Source: Sinohyriopsis cumingii
Taxonomy: Eukaryota > Mollusca > Bivalvia > Unionida > Unionidae
Length of the DNA: 64,000 bases
NCBI GenBank assembly: GCA_028554795.2
Contig: CM068827.1
Span: forward strand, 72,451,809-72,515,808
Direction: 5' to 3'
The notes beneath the pieces were generated by a model that was not told the origin of the DNA, made no database searches, and was given only the letters and a program-made list of their open reading frames with translations. The translations under genes were made by a program, and so were the position numbers. This document shows, one piece after another, positions 14,463 to 29,400 of this stretch (within the stretch, counting starts at the first letter, position 1; each line of letters begins with the position of its first letter).

Positions 14463-17400
14463 CTGTAAAGAGAAAATTTATATAGCTGTCAAGTATAATG
14501 CAATTTCTGGTATTGTTGAAATTACCTAAATGTGGGCATATTCTTGGTTATTTTAGTCATCGAACAACATATTACATAGTAATCAATGATTAAATTCCCA
14601 CTTTATTTCCTGTAACTACCAATTTTTAATTCTGTACATGTGTAAAAGAAAACGTTTTCACCAAAGAACTGCAATATGATGGAAAGTACAAATACAAGAT
14701 TTTGCAAAAAAAATTATTACAAGATCTTAATGCTTTTCATACTAACAACAATGAAATCACCACCAGAAGTGATACCCGTGTCTTGCTTTTAGCTTATGCA
14801 CAAAAGATCAGATATGAGCATCTGCAATGTATCACAACAGCAAATCCCCATGGTTCTTACTGTTGTTGTTTTTTTGGATTAAATGCCATTACTCTGCACA
14901 ATAGGGGCTATACATGGTGGCCAGTATAACTGGTGGAAGATAAACCTGGGGAAATCTGAGGAAGAACCACTGACCCATTGGAAGTTGCTGGCAAGCTTTC
15001 TCATATACCCACATTGGCTGAGCCCATGACTTGAACCCAAGCAGACAGTTGATATGGCAGTGATCAGTAAAGGTGAGTGCTTTAGACCACACATCCACCC
15101 ACCAGTTCTTATGCATATTTAAAGCATATACCATCACACTGCATACTCAGAGACAAAATGGTCATCATGCAAAATTTGTCAAATATAACATGCTTGTGAC
15201 CTTTTACAACTGCCAAATATGAATATCACTGTAATTAAGTATTTGTAGATCTGCCCCCACCGCCAATTCAATGCAGAGGCAGGAACAAAGGACAACACAC
15301 CATTCACAAATGGTTAACACATGAGCAGCAAAACCACAAAGTTTCCTGAATTTCCCCCCAGCAGTTATGGTAGCATGGGGATAATGAAAAGATTTCTGCC
15401 TCAATCCATTAAGTTGAAATGAACAACCCTAAAGTTACATACAATCTTTCTGGACATCCTTCAGGTTTCTCCATTATCCTGCCATTTCCAACGTATCTGA
15501 GGACATCCTCGTTTGACAAGCCCTGGTATGGTTGCGCTGCTAAGGTAGCCATCTCCCACAATACCACACCAAATGACCTGCAAAATAGGTTTTCTATTAA
15601 ATACAGATGTCATTTAAAACAAAATGTTTGTACCAAACTTTTTTAAAACTTTAAACCTAACATTTTATTCACAGTAATACCTGTTTATAAGAGGCTGAAT
15701 ATACAATGCACATGTTTTAGAGTTAAAAATTTAAGTATTGTATCTTCTCCCCACCAAAAAATCCCCAAACAAAATAAAACAACAAAGGTCTAATTTAAAG
15801 AAGAAACTTCTCTGGTGCAGTAAAGGTTCATTACAAATAGTTTCCCCTCTCCTTGTCATATTTATCCATTTATAAGGTGCAAGTACATGCAAACAGTGTG
15901 GTCCCAGATCTGCCCTTGCACAATGCCCTGGCAGATTATGCTCTATGATGTTAAATTCATATACAAAGTTGAACTAACAGTGTAGACCCTAATCTACCAA
16001 TGCATTATGTAAGGAGGATCAGAGTTATTCCCAGTAGGTCATATGTTATACATGGGTACATACAATAAGCTATTACAAGGTCCCGTATCATATAAATTTA
16101 TGCAGATGCAGCGCTCTTCAGTCAGTGACCTTTCACCTTCCTTAACTGTAAACTTCAAAATGATGGGCATCCATCATGAAATTTATGTAGATTAGTGCTG
16201 TTCGGGCAGTGACCTTTCACCTTCTTTCACTGTACACTTCAAAATGTTGTGCATCCATCATAAAAGTCACACAAAAACAGCAGTCTATATTGTTTGCAAG
16301 CTTGTGCTCTGATAGGCAAGTCTAGTAATCCATCAAGAGCTTCTCACTGAATGTGATTACTTTTATGCAATGATAGCAAATGAATTGTAAATAGTTAAAG
16401 CATGTTTCACTTTTTCATCCTGAATACTTAATCAATGAATATACTAATGACTGATGGCCATATCTTAACATAAGCATTATTAAGAGATCACAGGAACTGA
16501 ATGAATCAAAATTAATTATAATGACAATGGGGACCTTGCTTCTACATCTTGTGCCAATACAATGGTAAATTGTACAGCATAATCAACATAAAGAATGCAA
16601 ATGCAAATGGAATAATTACAATACTTATATCCTGAATAAAGCTTGGCTTCAAAAACAGATTTCATTTGGTTAACAACCATGCAACAATTGAAAAGAAATT
16701 GATGAAGCTATTTTTTAAAGTCTAATTTATCTTTAGAAAGTCGGATGGTGAATAAGAAGATTAAGTGAACATCAATTAGCTATCAAAAAGAACTATTAGC
16801 AGGAATTTAGTGAAAGGAACATCAGGATAAAGTAATTGTGATTAATAAACAGCTAATAATAAACAACTTAATACATAAAACTAAATAAACAATCAAGGCC
16901 ACCTTAATATGCCACAATGGGCCTCATAAATGCAACCCAGGCAGCCCAAGGTAGAAAGCTGGAGAAAACACTACATCCAGTTGATTCTGGTAGAAAATTG
17001 TAAACCACATTATCAAACATTTCACATGTTAAACCAAGTTACTTATTAACACTGCACACAATACAGAGTCCCTCGAAGGGACCGATGCTCCACTGACTAG
17101 AGTCTAACATAAGAGAGTTTCTTCATTTTAACTTGCAGGTGTTGAGACCATCTGGTAGCCATATTGGAAGTACTATTTTCACTTAGGACAAACACAACAT
17201 GATAAGGAGTAGTGGTAAGTTTTTTAAGATTGCAGCTATATTGAAGCAAGATCAGCATCATTTTAATTTAGACCCAAGGAGGCATCATAAGAAGTATGTA
17301 ATGAAAACCTAAAGTCAATATGACCATCGGATCAAGCGAATTAGTAATAACAAACTTTTTATGATTGCCACCTTGGTTGCAAGATTAAACTTGGACTCTG

Positions 17401-20400
17401 CACCATTTTCATTGAGGACCAATTAGACATTGTAACAAATCTTTCAGTGACAACCCTAATGACCATCCATTAAGTGATTTTCAAAATGACTGCCGTGTTT
17501 GCCATATTAGACATCAGAAGGACTCTATTTTCATCTTTTCTTGCCATATATGATATTTTAAACAGTAGTTAAGACAATCTCTTAATAAGACACTGTATTG
17601 TTTTCACAGTATATAAGCCATGATTGTTATAACTTCAAATGAAACCTGGCCTCGTAAAACAAGAAATCAAAGTTGTTCATGAAAATCACTGGCCCTGGGA
17701 TACTTACCAGACATCTGACATGCTTGTAAAGACTCCATCTTTCAAAGACTCTGGAGCCATCCACCTTACTGGCAGCAGACCTCTGTCGCCTTTTCTGTAG
17801 TAGTCTGTCTCATATATGTCTCTTGTCATTCCAAAATCTGAGGAGAACAAGAATTGTTACAAGTTAGTATCACAAGTAATTTCCAATGGTATAGTAACCC
17901 CTTTTACAACAGTATTCAAAGGAGCTTTAAAAGCATGGTGTTATATGGTGGCCACTTTATAATGGGGTACATAAGTAGACATTATTCCCATTACATTTTG
18001 TAACAAAATACATAACTGCTAGACTGTACTAAATACATGACTTATAGAAAGGACCGAGTTGAGACACCTTGTAAGGGACCATAGTATAGTCAAGTTATTT
18101 TCAGGCTTGTCTAATGTATAATAAGCACTCCAGTGCAAACGTAAGAAGAAAGAGAAACCAAAATCTGTCCCTGCATCATCATAAAAAATATGTAAAACAC
18201 GTCTGATATCATTTTAGAATTATCATCCTGTCTAACAAGAAACTCTGCTTCATCCATTATTTTCTTTTTCTGCTGTCCACTTTGCTTTTTTAACTATCAC
18301 TGACTTGATGTTGAAAAGAATCAGTAATTTTCTGCCAACATTGGACTATAATCCTACCATTTGAAAACTGATAGCAGACTACATAAGAAAAAGAGGAGGA
18401 ACGGACATCAACTGCAGAACCCATCTCGTACACATTTTTCTGATATAAATAGTTAGTGGGCTATCCCAGCATTCTTTTGGATTAACTTATGTCCGCAAAC
18501 TTTTGAATGGACAGAGGTATTTTGATAAACTAAGCATCCTTACATTATAACTTATCAATTGTTAAAAAAGAATTCGGTGCGAGTTCTCTAACAAACTTTT
18601 ACAATTTGTGGATGATTTCCACCCTGACCACATCTTCGCAGTGTATTTCCTGACCAAATAAAATGAATATAATATGAAAAATCCAGATTCTAACCAAACT
18701 CAGACAAACCAAGATCCAGATTTTACCTCAAAGACAGTATTTTCATACACTGTGCCATTATTTTGTAATTCACTATTTTAACCCTAGTAGTGTGAAAGCC
18801 ATATATTTATGGGTGACGTCAACTGGCTGCATATGCGGGAACCATATATTTATGGTCAAATGTCACCTAGCTCTGTGTGCAGATACCCTATTTTTATGGC
18901 ACAGGACAAAGACGTATGGATGTCCATTCTAGGCCAATCATTAATCGTGTGCTAATAATAACTGGGAGACGGCATATGTAATTGTTTTGAAGATCATGGC
19001 TCTGCATCACTGTAACAGAACATCAGTGAAACAAATAATGAAACCGACTTATTTGCCCAGGAAAGTCTGTTCTCAACAGTGGACATTGATGTAAACAATA
19101 TGGTGGCTGTTAATAGTTGCAGTCTCACAGCTGTCCCGTGCCCAGTTGGCACTGATTACTGTATATGTGTATGGAATAGTCCAAATTAGAATAAAGTTTG
19201 TTAGAGCTTTGTGTGGAGGAATAAATAGCAATACGGAGAGTTTTCCTAATTTGAGAATTAATTTTCTGCAGGAATATACCACATGCTGATATGAAAGTGC
19301 TCTGACACTATCGCGTGTTGATATATAAATGCTGTAACATGGCCATCCCATTCAGCAACAACTTAAAAATTCCACTAAATTGAGCTTAAACTATATAGTA
19401 GCTAAGTTTATCAATGAGTCTGTCATGTGCAGAGCCTTTTCTGATATTGGGTGATACATTGTATCATCAGGAGTGAGAATTGTACTAGCTTGAAAGGGAC
19501 CAATCATTCATTTTACGGGGTGGGGTGGGGTGGGGTGTCAAGTGTCAACTCCAACGTATTCTTCCTTGCCTATCATTTAAAAAAAATAAAAATCACAAAA
19601 TTTCTATCGCATTATAAAGTTCATTTTGCTCTGCTTCTCTATCTCTCTCTTTCTCTCTCAACAATCAAGCTTAAAAAGAAATGGACAAGAGAGAGATAGA
19701 TTCACTTCTTAATTTAACCCACTCTTATGACAGCAATGTGAAATGTATGTGACTTTGGAATCTAAAAATCAAGACCTACATCCAATATCTGAACTTTCGA
19801 CCCAGCAGAAATCTTTTTTTTTTTTCATCGTCAGTTTTGTTTTGTTTTAACAAGGACAGTTTCTGAGGCAGGCCAATGAACATAAAAAAGCTTGATCACT
19901 CCCCCTCCCCTCAAATGTTTGACAACATTGAAGTTAAGATGTGTTAAGACTGTTGCTGAGAAATTTAATTTCAAATATTTTTGGCAATCTGCAATTATTA
20001 ATTATCATTGAAAACCTCACAACTCTTGCTCTATAATTTATAATCATTGAGAAACATTTATGTTAATTTTCGGTAATAATGACTTATAGGCCTCTCAAAT
20101 ATACAGCTCCACTCTAAAGAATACCTGATAACCAATATCACTATCATGCATATGTGCTGGACACAAGAGCTCCCCAGTGTTTTAAGCTCCATCTCAGTGT
20201 GTTCCTACTGTTGTTTATTTCTGCCTCACTGGCAGTAAAGTTCAAAGAGCTAACTCTGTAGCACACTGGCATTTTTTGGCTGTTTCATTACCATATATAA
20301 TTGAAAACTGGTACACTACTCTTGTGTCATGAGAAGACCCAAACTAATGGCTGTGATAATATTGCTCTATCTGATGATACTGAATGTAAAAGAATTAAAT

Positions 20401-23400
20401 ATGTCTATTTGGTAGGCCAGTGACAGTTGTGGAAATGAATAATTTATTTAGAAAAAGAGGGTCTGAAAGTACTCAAAACATACAATAAAAACAAATACAG
20501 TATGAGAAAGCGCTCTGGCACAACCCATACAAGTTACACCCAAAAATTCTTAAGGAAAACAAACAAAAAAATATACAACATGAGAAAGCACACAGGCACA
20601 ACCCATACAAGCTACCCCAAAAATAACTGAAGAAAACAAACCAAAACTTGAAAACTGTAAGGACTAGCATTCACCTTGGACAAATACACTAAGCCTATGG
20701 GTACAACTACAGTTAGGAAGGTGGGCCAAACTCTAATGGTCTGAAAAGATCAAAAGAGGGACACCCCACCCCCCAAAAATTGCTGAACATTATAAGATGT
20801 ATTAAAAATGAGAATTTAAAACAACTCGAGTTTCAAAGCAAGTTATTCAGAAACTATATTTGCTGTCATATATTAAAGAATGGATTAATTATAAAAGCTA
20901 TTAAAGAAATCAAATTCTGTCTGCATGTTAATAAATAGTAAAGGAAAGTTATGATGTACATAAGATTTAGTAATGATGCTGGCAAAAAGAAAAGTTTATG
21001 TAGTATGAGTCTAGAAATAACCCTAAAAGTCGTTAATTCCATGTGTGAAATCTCTTTTAACTATTATTTTATTTTGAAAGAAAAATTTATATTTGTTTCA
21101 TTTACATGATGTGCTGAAATAATATAGTCCACTGCAGTCGATAACAAACCTGCAGATGGATTTTGTGTCAGTTATTACATTTGTCAGATGTATACATAGA
21201 TACCTGTATTAATCAAATTTATTCTTGCAACCAACAGTAATTGCTTATAGAGATGTTTACATAAAAATCCTTAAGACATCTGCCTTTCAACAATTTTCAA
21301 ATGAGATAACTAGTTTCCCGTTAGTTTGACTTCACTGCATATACAGCATTCTCTTCACCCTAAAACATGACAAATATAATTGTTCTACATTATGATAATT
21401 ATTATTTTACCATCATAATTTAAACAACTTGATAACATTGAGTTCTTTGAAAAATGATTGCTGTATTTAATTGGATAAAAGATTCTGCCAACAATATTAT
21501 TTTAACAGTCTTTTAAACCTTTCAAACAATAACATTACTTTTTGGTTGCTATGGCAACTAAACTAAATTTATAATTATTTATCATTTTCAGTATGGTTAG
21601 TATTGGTACCTTATCAATGAACTATATAAGTGAATGGAATTATGTTTTATGTGTAGAAAATTTGTGAATAATAACTACATAAATACTGCATCATCTAAAT
21701 ATTTTACCATACTGAAAAGTAGAGACATGTTTGAAAGTAAAGTTGTAATTATCTAGCAAAGGCCTAAAAGTAATGAACTGAGGATATGTAATATGTAGAA
21801 ACAAATTGTCCATGTACACATTCAGAATGACTAAATTTGATGGAAAAGTATACACTATATTTGATTTCTTTTGGTCAAAAATTACTTTTCCACCCATTTT
21901 CTCTATTTGGTTGCTATGGTAACCATGAACACATATCAGTCTCACCAACATTTTTAGTGCTTGCAATCTGCACGCATATATGCACCACTTTGTACAATTT
22001 CACAGCAATCTGATTATAAATACGTTTTGTAGTTGTTATATGGATTTGGCCCAGAAAGTCTGTATTCTTCTAAAACAATTCAGCATACACAGAGAGGGCA
22101 GTTAAAAACAAATCAGCACTGGTTTCAAGGTCATCATAAAAAAAAAAAAACCAGTGTCATTTCAGTGTGACTTATTTTGAAACTGTAATGGTCTCCATGT
22201 CTGACAATGAAGTTCTAGAAACAACAGTGACACCAAACCTTACCTCCAATTTTTACAGTGAGGTCCTCTGCTACCATACAATTTCTGGCAGCCAAATCTC
22301 TGTGCACATACTTCTTGTCTGCTAGGTAAGCCATTCCATCAGCAATTTGGCCTGCCATCAGTAAAATCATCTTCAGAGTGGGAGGTGGTCGACCTTCATT
22401 ATCCTGGGAAGTTGAAAAAAAAATCGCATAAAAAGTCAAGCTAAAGCAAAGATCTTGTAAAAAGCTATGCCAGGTCGAGAATAAATTTATTTGGAAGTAT
22501 TTATTTTTCTGCCTCTATTTCTAGACACCAAGGTATTATGTTTTAAACTTAAGTGTCTTCAAAATAACTTTCAATTACTGACTGGATGTAGAATCAACCT
22601 GATGCACTCTCCTGCATGTAGGCTGCAGAAGTCATGGTATGGTGGTTCATTTGTTTGTGCCCCGAATTGTGCCTAAAAGGGTACAGAGTCTGGGTTCAAA
22701 ACCACATGATCAGCCTGGGTTCAAAACCCTACCACACCATCAGACTGGGTTCTAACCCTACCACATCATTTGGCTACCAAAATGCACCCTTGGAAAAGGC
22801 ACTTTGCTCCATTTGCTATATATATTCTACTCATGTTGCTCAGCCACAAACAGCAATAAATACTTTAGAGCTATCAAATCTAAAAATTACTATGTAATAT
22901 AAAGGTTATTTTATAAGGCCTAAAATTGAGTGATTTTGCCTGAGAAGAGCAGATTCAAGCTTGGCAAGTTTATATTACACCAAACACACGGAAGTGGTGA
23001 TTGTTGTTTTAAAGAGGACAACCAATAATATTTCTACCACAAGCAAAAATTGTCCTCCTAGTATGCTCTCAATTTCTTGTGGCTCACAATCTACTCGAGA
23101 TCATAAAACCAGTAAGTGATTAATTTTGCCGCTTATATTTCATAAATAATATATTACTGGTACTGAAAGAAAAAATTTCAACAACATAATCCATAGTTAC
23201 ATCGATTCAGAGTACAAGATGAAACCCTGACTTCGATGTCAAACAGTACTGACTTGATGGCTGGAAATAGGATAGTTTAATAATGTTACAATAATTCAAC
23301 CTGATGGCTAGGACAGCTCCAGGAATAATCTTTGCCTTCTTTATTGTGAGACTGACTGGCTACTATTTGTCTACAACTGAGGCTTGTGGTTTGGGAAGTC

Positions 23401-26400
23401 CTTAATATTTTCCAAGGCAGTGGATAGGTCACTTGAACTCTTCCATTATATTATCAATTAAAAAGATAATTTTGTTTTATGTTGGTTTTAACAGCACTTT
23501 TAACTCACTGGTGACTATATCATGCCAAAGGAAAAAGACGCTAACTGCCTTTCCTAACAACATAAAGTCAGCTGATCCAGCCTGACATGGGTGGGCATCA
23601 AACCCAAGACCTAAGTCTAATGTTTTACTGACTGAGCTATGGTGGCTACTAAATGAGATGATAAATTCTACTTAATGATAATATTATATTCAATTAAGAT
23701 AACATTAGCAATAATGAGTCCCCCCGCCCCCAAAAAGGATACTTTTTGGTTCAGTTTTTGGTGGGTTTAATGCCATATTTCAGCACATGTTAGCCTATAC
23801 ATGGCAGTAAGTATATTTGGTGAAAGAAGAACCTGGACCACTGACCCAAGGGAAGCTGTGTGTGTGTGTGTGATTTGGATTTTTAATGTAGCTTTAACAA
23901 TTTTTCAGTCATATCGCTACAATGTTTGCAGTGTGGTAGTTTATAGTGATAGTGTAGCATGATGTCCCAAACAGTCATATTATTCTGACACCAGGCCGAT
24001 CAGTCTGAACACTAACCTCTTAATGCTGAGCGCCAAGCGAGGTAGCTGTTAGTACCATTTTTGTAAGTCTTTGGTATGACTCAGCTGGGGATCGAACCCA
24101 CGACCTCCTGCATCCAAGGTGGATGCTCTAATCACTAGGCCACTGGAGCGGTTCCATGGGAAGCTACTGGCAAGCATTCTCACATACTAAGTTTGGCTGG
24201 GTCAAGATCTGAACTCGTGCAGACAGAGGTGAAATATGTGACTGATTTGCAAAGGCAAGTGCCTTTGACCATTCTGTCACCCAGCATCCATTCTGAATAA
24301 GGAAAAATCTTTTCTTGATGATTCTACTAAGGGTGAGATAAACTGAGCAAATACCAACCTGACCTACTTTAAAAAAGGTGGTGGCAGTAGAAAATATGTA
24401 AAAACTGTCACAGGGCCCAAAATCAAACAACAAGTGCTTCTTCATAGGATGTTCTTGGATAATAAAATTAACTAGTATGATGTTATACGCCACATTTCAA
24501 CACTAACATATTAACAAAGAGGCTCCGGTGGCATAGTGGTTAGAGCGTTTGCCTTGGATTCAAGAGGACTTCATGCCAGGATGCTGTCAGTTCTGTCCAA
24601 ATCTGAGATGTCTTCATGCCAGGATGCTGTCAGTTCTGTCTAAATCTGAAAGGTCTTCATGCCAGGTTGCTGTCAGTTCTGTCCAAATCTGAAAGGTCTT
24701 CAAGCCAGGATGCTGTCAGTTCTGTCCAAATCTCTTCAGTGATTTTTAGTAATGGTGGTCATATCTGATTGCGGGTTGGCATTGTTGCAATAAAACTGAA
24801 AGGCCCTAAGGACAGGATGCACTGTCCTGATTTTGGTTGAAATTTGTTATGTGAATACCGAGACGGTAAAATTACAACTGTTGATAGATGACACAAAAAC
24901 AAATAATAAACAATGGGTAAAATAATAAACTCACATGGCCTTATGACCAGGTGAACTAAAAATCTGAAATAGACTGAAGGATGTCATTTGATTTTAATGA
25001 TCTTAAAATGGCGTACCTCTTCATCTGGTCGATGCATCCGCAGGTAATTCTTCAAATCTTTGGCCATTAGTTCCATCAGTACCAATGCTGGCTGACTTTT
25101 GGACACTACTCCAATTAGCCGCACAACATGGTGGCACTCAAATGCCCTTAAAAAAAACAAACAACAATGTAATCAATGCTTATATAACTCTCCCCTAAAA
25201 AACTTTTAAGACTCCAGCAGCCACTGTAAACATTATCATGCATAAAATTCAAAATACAGTGATCTCGATTTTTCTATGATATCAAAGAAGTGCCGTACAA
25301 TGAGTATACACAAGCTTGAGAATATTTGGGTTCTTTTTTTCATTTTTCTTTCTCTAATATTTTCTGAAGTTATTATTATTGTCCACTCTCAGAAACATGA
25401 TTTTATTGGGCAGAAGTCACATGCTTTGTGTACCCTTGGAATGACAGCTCTTATAAATAAATGTATACATGTATCAAGTTCAATGGAACTTCAGCACAAT
25501 AGTGGCTATATAGTAATGGTACAAAGCTCAACTATAAATATATCATGGTAAAAGTTGGAAAAACTTCAGTTAGATAAAACCTTATAAATATGAAAATCTA
25601 GTCCAACAAGAGAAAAGATAAAAGGCAAAAATGGAAACATTCTTTTAAGACATATAAAACAGATATGTTTATTTACCCACCCCAAATGGCCTAAAATAAT
25701 AAGACCAATTTTCTTTGACATAAACCCCCCATCTTTTCAAAGCTCAAGAGCTTGAGGTATTATATAAAAAATATGTTCTAAAACAAGTTCAAATCATAAA
25801 ATCTGTCTCAATGGGTCAAAATCAAAATACTCATTAAGAATGTGTTCCATTGCTGACAACAAAGTGTGTATGGTTTCAAGTTCAGCAAATCTCTATGAGC
25901 ATGGTACACACTTTATGTCTGTGATTTGTTCTGTATGAGGGCTGCCTCTCTCCAAATAATGGCCCATGTTTTAAAGCTTGTAGAGTATTCATTCCAAATA
26001 TTTTGATAATGTTTATACAACATGCTAATTTATATACAAGTTAAAGTCACTATGCAGGTGACAGCTTTTTATCTGCCCTTTAATTACCCTTTCTACCAAT
26101 GTGACTAGGCTGCCAATACATACAGAATACATTTTCCAGATTTCTGTACCAAATGCAGTCCACTGATTTAATTCATATAACTATTCACATATATAATATA
26201 CAGTTAACCTAGTGTGGTATCCTTTCAAAATATACAATTTAAAGTCATTAATATGGAAAGTTTGCCACTGAATCCATATCTTACTTCCAAATGCACTGGC
26301 ATAAAAGACTTTCTCTTTTGGCAAGGATGTATATGAAGCAGGTCATGGTGACTTTCTTGTCGTGTGGTATGATGCAAAAAGTCATCATTTTTGTTGATTC

Positions 26401-29400
26401 TAGATGGAAATGAGCATTAGAAATCAACTTAAAATAACTAAGATCAGTGAAGCACAAAATATCGGTTACAGTGACCTACTTTTGTGATAATGGTCCAGTA
26501 CTTGTTAATATGAATCCTCTCACAAATTTTATGATTTCAGGTGTAACAGAAGGTATATGGGGTGCCCAAGTTAAGCACAAGAACTGAACAATGAATTTGC
26601 ATGCAGGTATAAAGCTGGTCCATATCCTGGAGGGTACATGCTAGAAACTGTGGTCTAGAACTTAGGAAGAAAGAATGGATCTGATGCACTGAGGCTGTAC
26701 ATGTTTAATGTGTTCCAATGCCAATGCTGGAGGCAGTAAAAATCTCTCTTCTACTTGGTTGAAGTAAGCTAAACACAAGCACACCAATAATCTTGTAAGA
26801 TAACAAAACAGAAAAACTTGTCCATAATGATTAATAAAAATCTGACAGCATTCATAATTTTCTACACAATCTTTGGACATATTTCCTATATTTCTATATT
26901 TTATAATGATCGTTTCAGAATCCTCTTTCATCTTTCCTTATTAAACAAATTTAAAATAAAGTATCAAATCATGACCAGCATTATTAATTTGCAAATTGAC
27001 CAAAAGCATGTTCTTTTTCTTCCAAATCCAAGAAATACCTACAAAATCAACAAAGAAAAGTTTTATGTAGCAGAAATTAAGAAAAGGCATATAATGCTAA
27101 AATATTCATGTAGCTCACATTTGCAGCTATGCTGTTTAAAAAGACAACAGAAAAGTATGAGCTTTTCTTTAAACATGTCATTAAGTCTGCATTATATGCT
27201 TTTCACATAAAAGTGAATGTCACAAGGAGGAAGGCCTTATCTGGAAAAGGCCTCATCTGGAAACAGAAAAAGGCATCATCTGGAAACAAAAAAGGCCTCT
27301 TCTGGAAACAGAAAAAGGCCTCATCTGGAAACAAAAAAAGCCTCACCTGGAAACAGAAAGAAGGCAGTAAAGAGTACCATGAATGGTGCTTTCTGCCTAA
27401 TCATTCTCTATGGAGGAACTCAAAGGCAGAGTTGACTCTGAAGATTTTTGACCGACATATCTCAATGACCTTGACATTATTTGGTCATGGTATGCTGAAA
27501 GCATTATTTTTCTCAGACTTACCAAGACCATGACCATTAGACAATAAAATCTTGATGTTTCTTTCTTATCCTAAAAGCCAATCTAAGTGCTGGCCAATTA
27601 ACCTACACTACAACCAAGGTTAAAACACAAAATGCATTTTTTCTCTTCAGTCACAATAACCTCAAAGTTTGACATTTTGGTTCCAAAATCAATGGGCAGC
27701 TTACTTCACTTAATGTAAGACCTTCACAAACTTTGGTGAAGGTACATGATCAACAACCAAGTTTTTTTTGTACAAAGTTTTTTTCCTTTTTCAGTTATGA
27801 TAACCTTCACTTTTTCATCCAAAATTCAACAGGATCACTCCAAGTGCAAGCCATCCACAAAGTTCTGTTCAATTCAGATATGTGGAATTAATGGTAAAGT
27901 ACAGAAACCATTTTTCTTCTTTTGTGATCCCGACCTTGGTCCTTTCTATCTTCAAATCTATAAGCTTCTTCTTTACCTTTAGTGCAAGCCAAGCATCAAG
28001 TTTGGTCTTACTTTGTCATGGAGAACCAATATCATTGTGCATAAACCATTTTAAATTAACAGGTTTCTTCCCACTAAAAGAGCAAAACATCCACAAAGTT
28101 TGGTCAAGCAAGATGATGACATAAAACCAAAGACACTGTCTGAAAACAAAAACAGTAACAAGTGAGCTATGAACAGACTGGCAGACGACATTATATATGC
28201 TCAGTCTTTCTATACAAACTCATGAAAAACAGCAAAGAAATACGGGATTCTGGCACTTACTTCATGATAGAGGCCTCTTTCAGAAACATCAGTCTTTCAT
28301 AATCTGTGGCATTCTCATTCACAGTCTGAAAATATCAGAGTTTGATGGGATGGGATATGTGCACTACATTTCCATGTATAAGGTTCATTTATGGTAGAAT
28401 CCTGAACAGCAAAAAAATAATATAGCAATACAATGATCTAATCCATCAAACAATTACGCATGTGCATTTTATAAACAAAACCGCTTGAAATTCACATGCT
28501 GAATTTATAAATAATTAACGTTAAAAAAAGTTTATGAAACCATGCCACAATATCTGCATGTCACAACATACATTTGTATTTAATTTCATATGAAATTAGA
28601 TGACCAACTGTTCTTTAAGATGAATTGTAATTTTTATTTCCAAACCACAAAATGTAAATAACTTAAAATTACATTTTTATCCCTTCCTCATTATGCCTTT
28701 GCTGTTCACTGTGTCATGACACCATGATTTGACATTACACATATTAAATAAAAATAAAGATTTAAAAACATAGCATATCTGACTGCATATGATAAATAAA
28801 AAAGTTCTGTGCACTTGAAGATATCACTGAGCAGCAATGTTAAATAAAACCTATCCCATAGGTGAAAATTTTGAGGGGAGAACAGCCTCCACTCTCCATT
28901 TTGGAACAAGAGTACTATGAATACATGATAGGCCTTCTCCGTGTTTAGCAGTTGTCTATGTAGACAACTAAAATGTGTGCAGAAAAGACCTTTTTTTCTC
29001 TCTTTGGGTCAGGGTGATTTTTACCTTTTGAACCAAACATAAACAGACTTCTTTCTCCCACCATGTGCAATCCATCATCAAAGTCTGAGATGTCATGCAG
29101 CGCTAAGACTGTTGTGCAGAAACCAATTTTACTCTACAAGTCTCACCAATCTTGATCTTTAATTTTTTGACTCTAAAATAAATGTCTGCCTTGCCCCAAC
29201 TGCAAGTCATCCATTAAGTTTGGTTATGGTAGAATGAACTTAAATTTTGAGAAGACATTTTTCTTTTTTTATAATGACCTTCACCTATGCCATTTTCCAT
29301 CTAAAATTGATTAAGTTCTTCCTTATCTCAGCCAGCCACAACATTTGTGGTGAAATCAAGATATGCAAAAACCATTCTTCTTCCAGTGATCTTGACCTTT

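Larger units (their letters stand above)
15578..17707 (-). other. Receptor intron P/Q
   Basis: Contains two degenerate MITE copies (15895-16030), a two-copy repeat of about 97 bp (16099-16290) and dispersed repeat R2 (17120-17560). No other gene. Confidence 0.85.
17838..22243 (-). other. Receptor intron O/P (4.4 kb)
   Basis: Mostly unique AT-rich sequence. It contains three degenerate copies of a unit of about 45 bp around CATATATTTATGG (18780-18905), a G-quadruplex motif, a two-copy repeat of about 75 bp (20497-20643) and two X-box-like palindromes. Confidence 0.85.
22404..25016 (-). other. Receptor intron N/O
   Basis: A SINE graveyard: four tRNA-derived elements and a 44-bp tandem repeat, described separately. 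No other gene. Confidence 0.85.
25147..28260 (-). other. Receptor intron M/N
   Basis: Holds a small minisatellite (27228-27365) and repeat R1 (27560-28115). Plus-strand open frames at 26818-27533 have no recognisable domain and overlap the minisatellite. Confidence 0.85.

Noticed and set aside
18814-18821. CRE palindrome TGACGTCA as a regulatory element
   Set aside because: A single intronic 8-mer inside a small degenerate repeat; no supporting context.
26818-27533. Overlapping 130- and 134-codon plus ORFs
   Set aside because: Overlapping frames, no domain, and the second runs through a 29-bp minisatellite.
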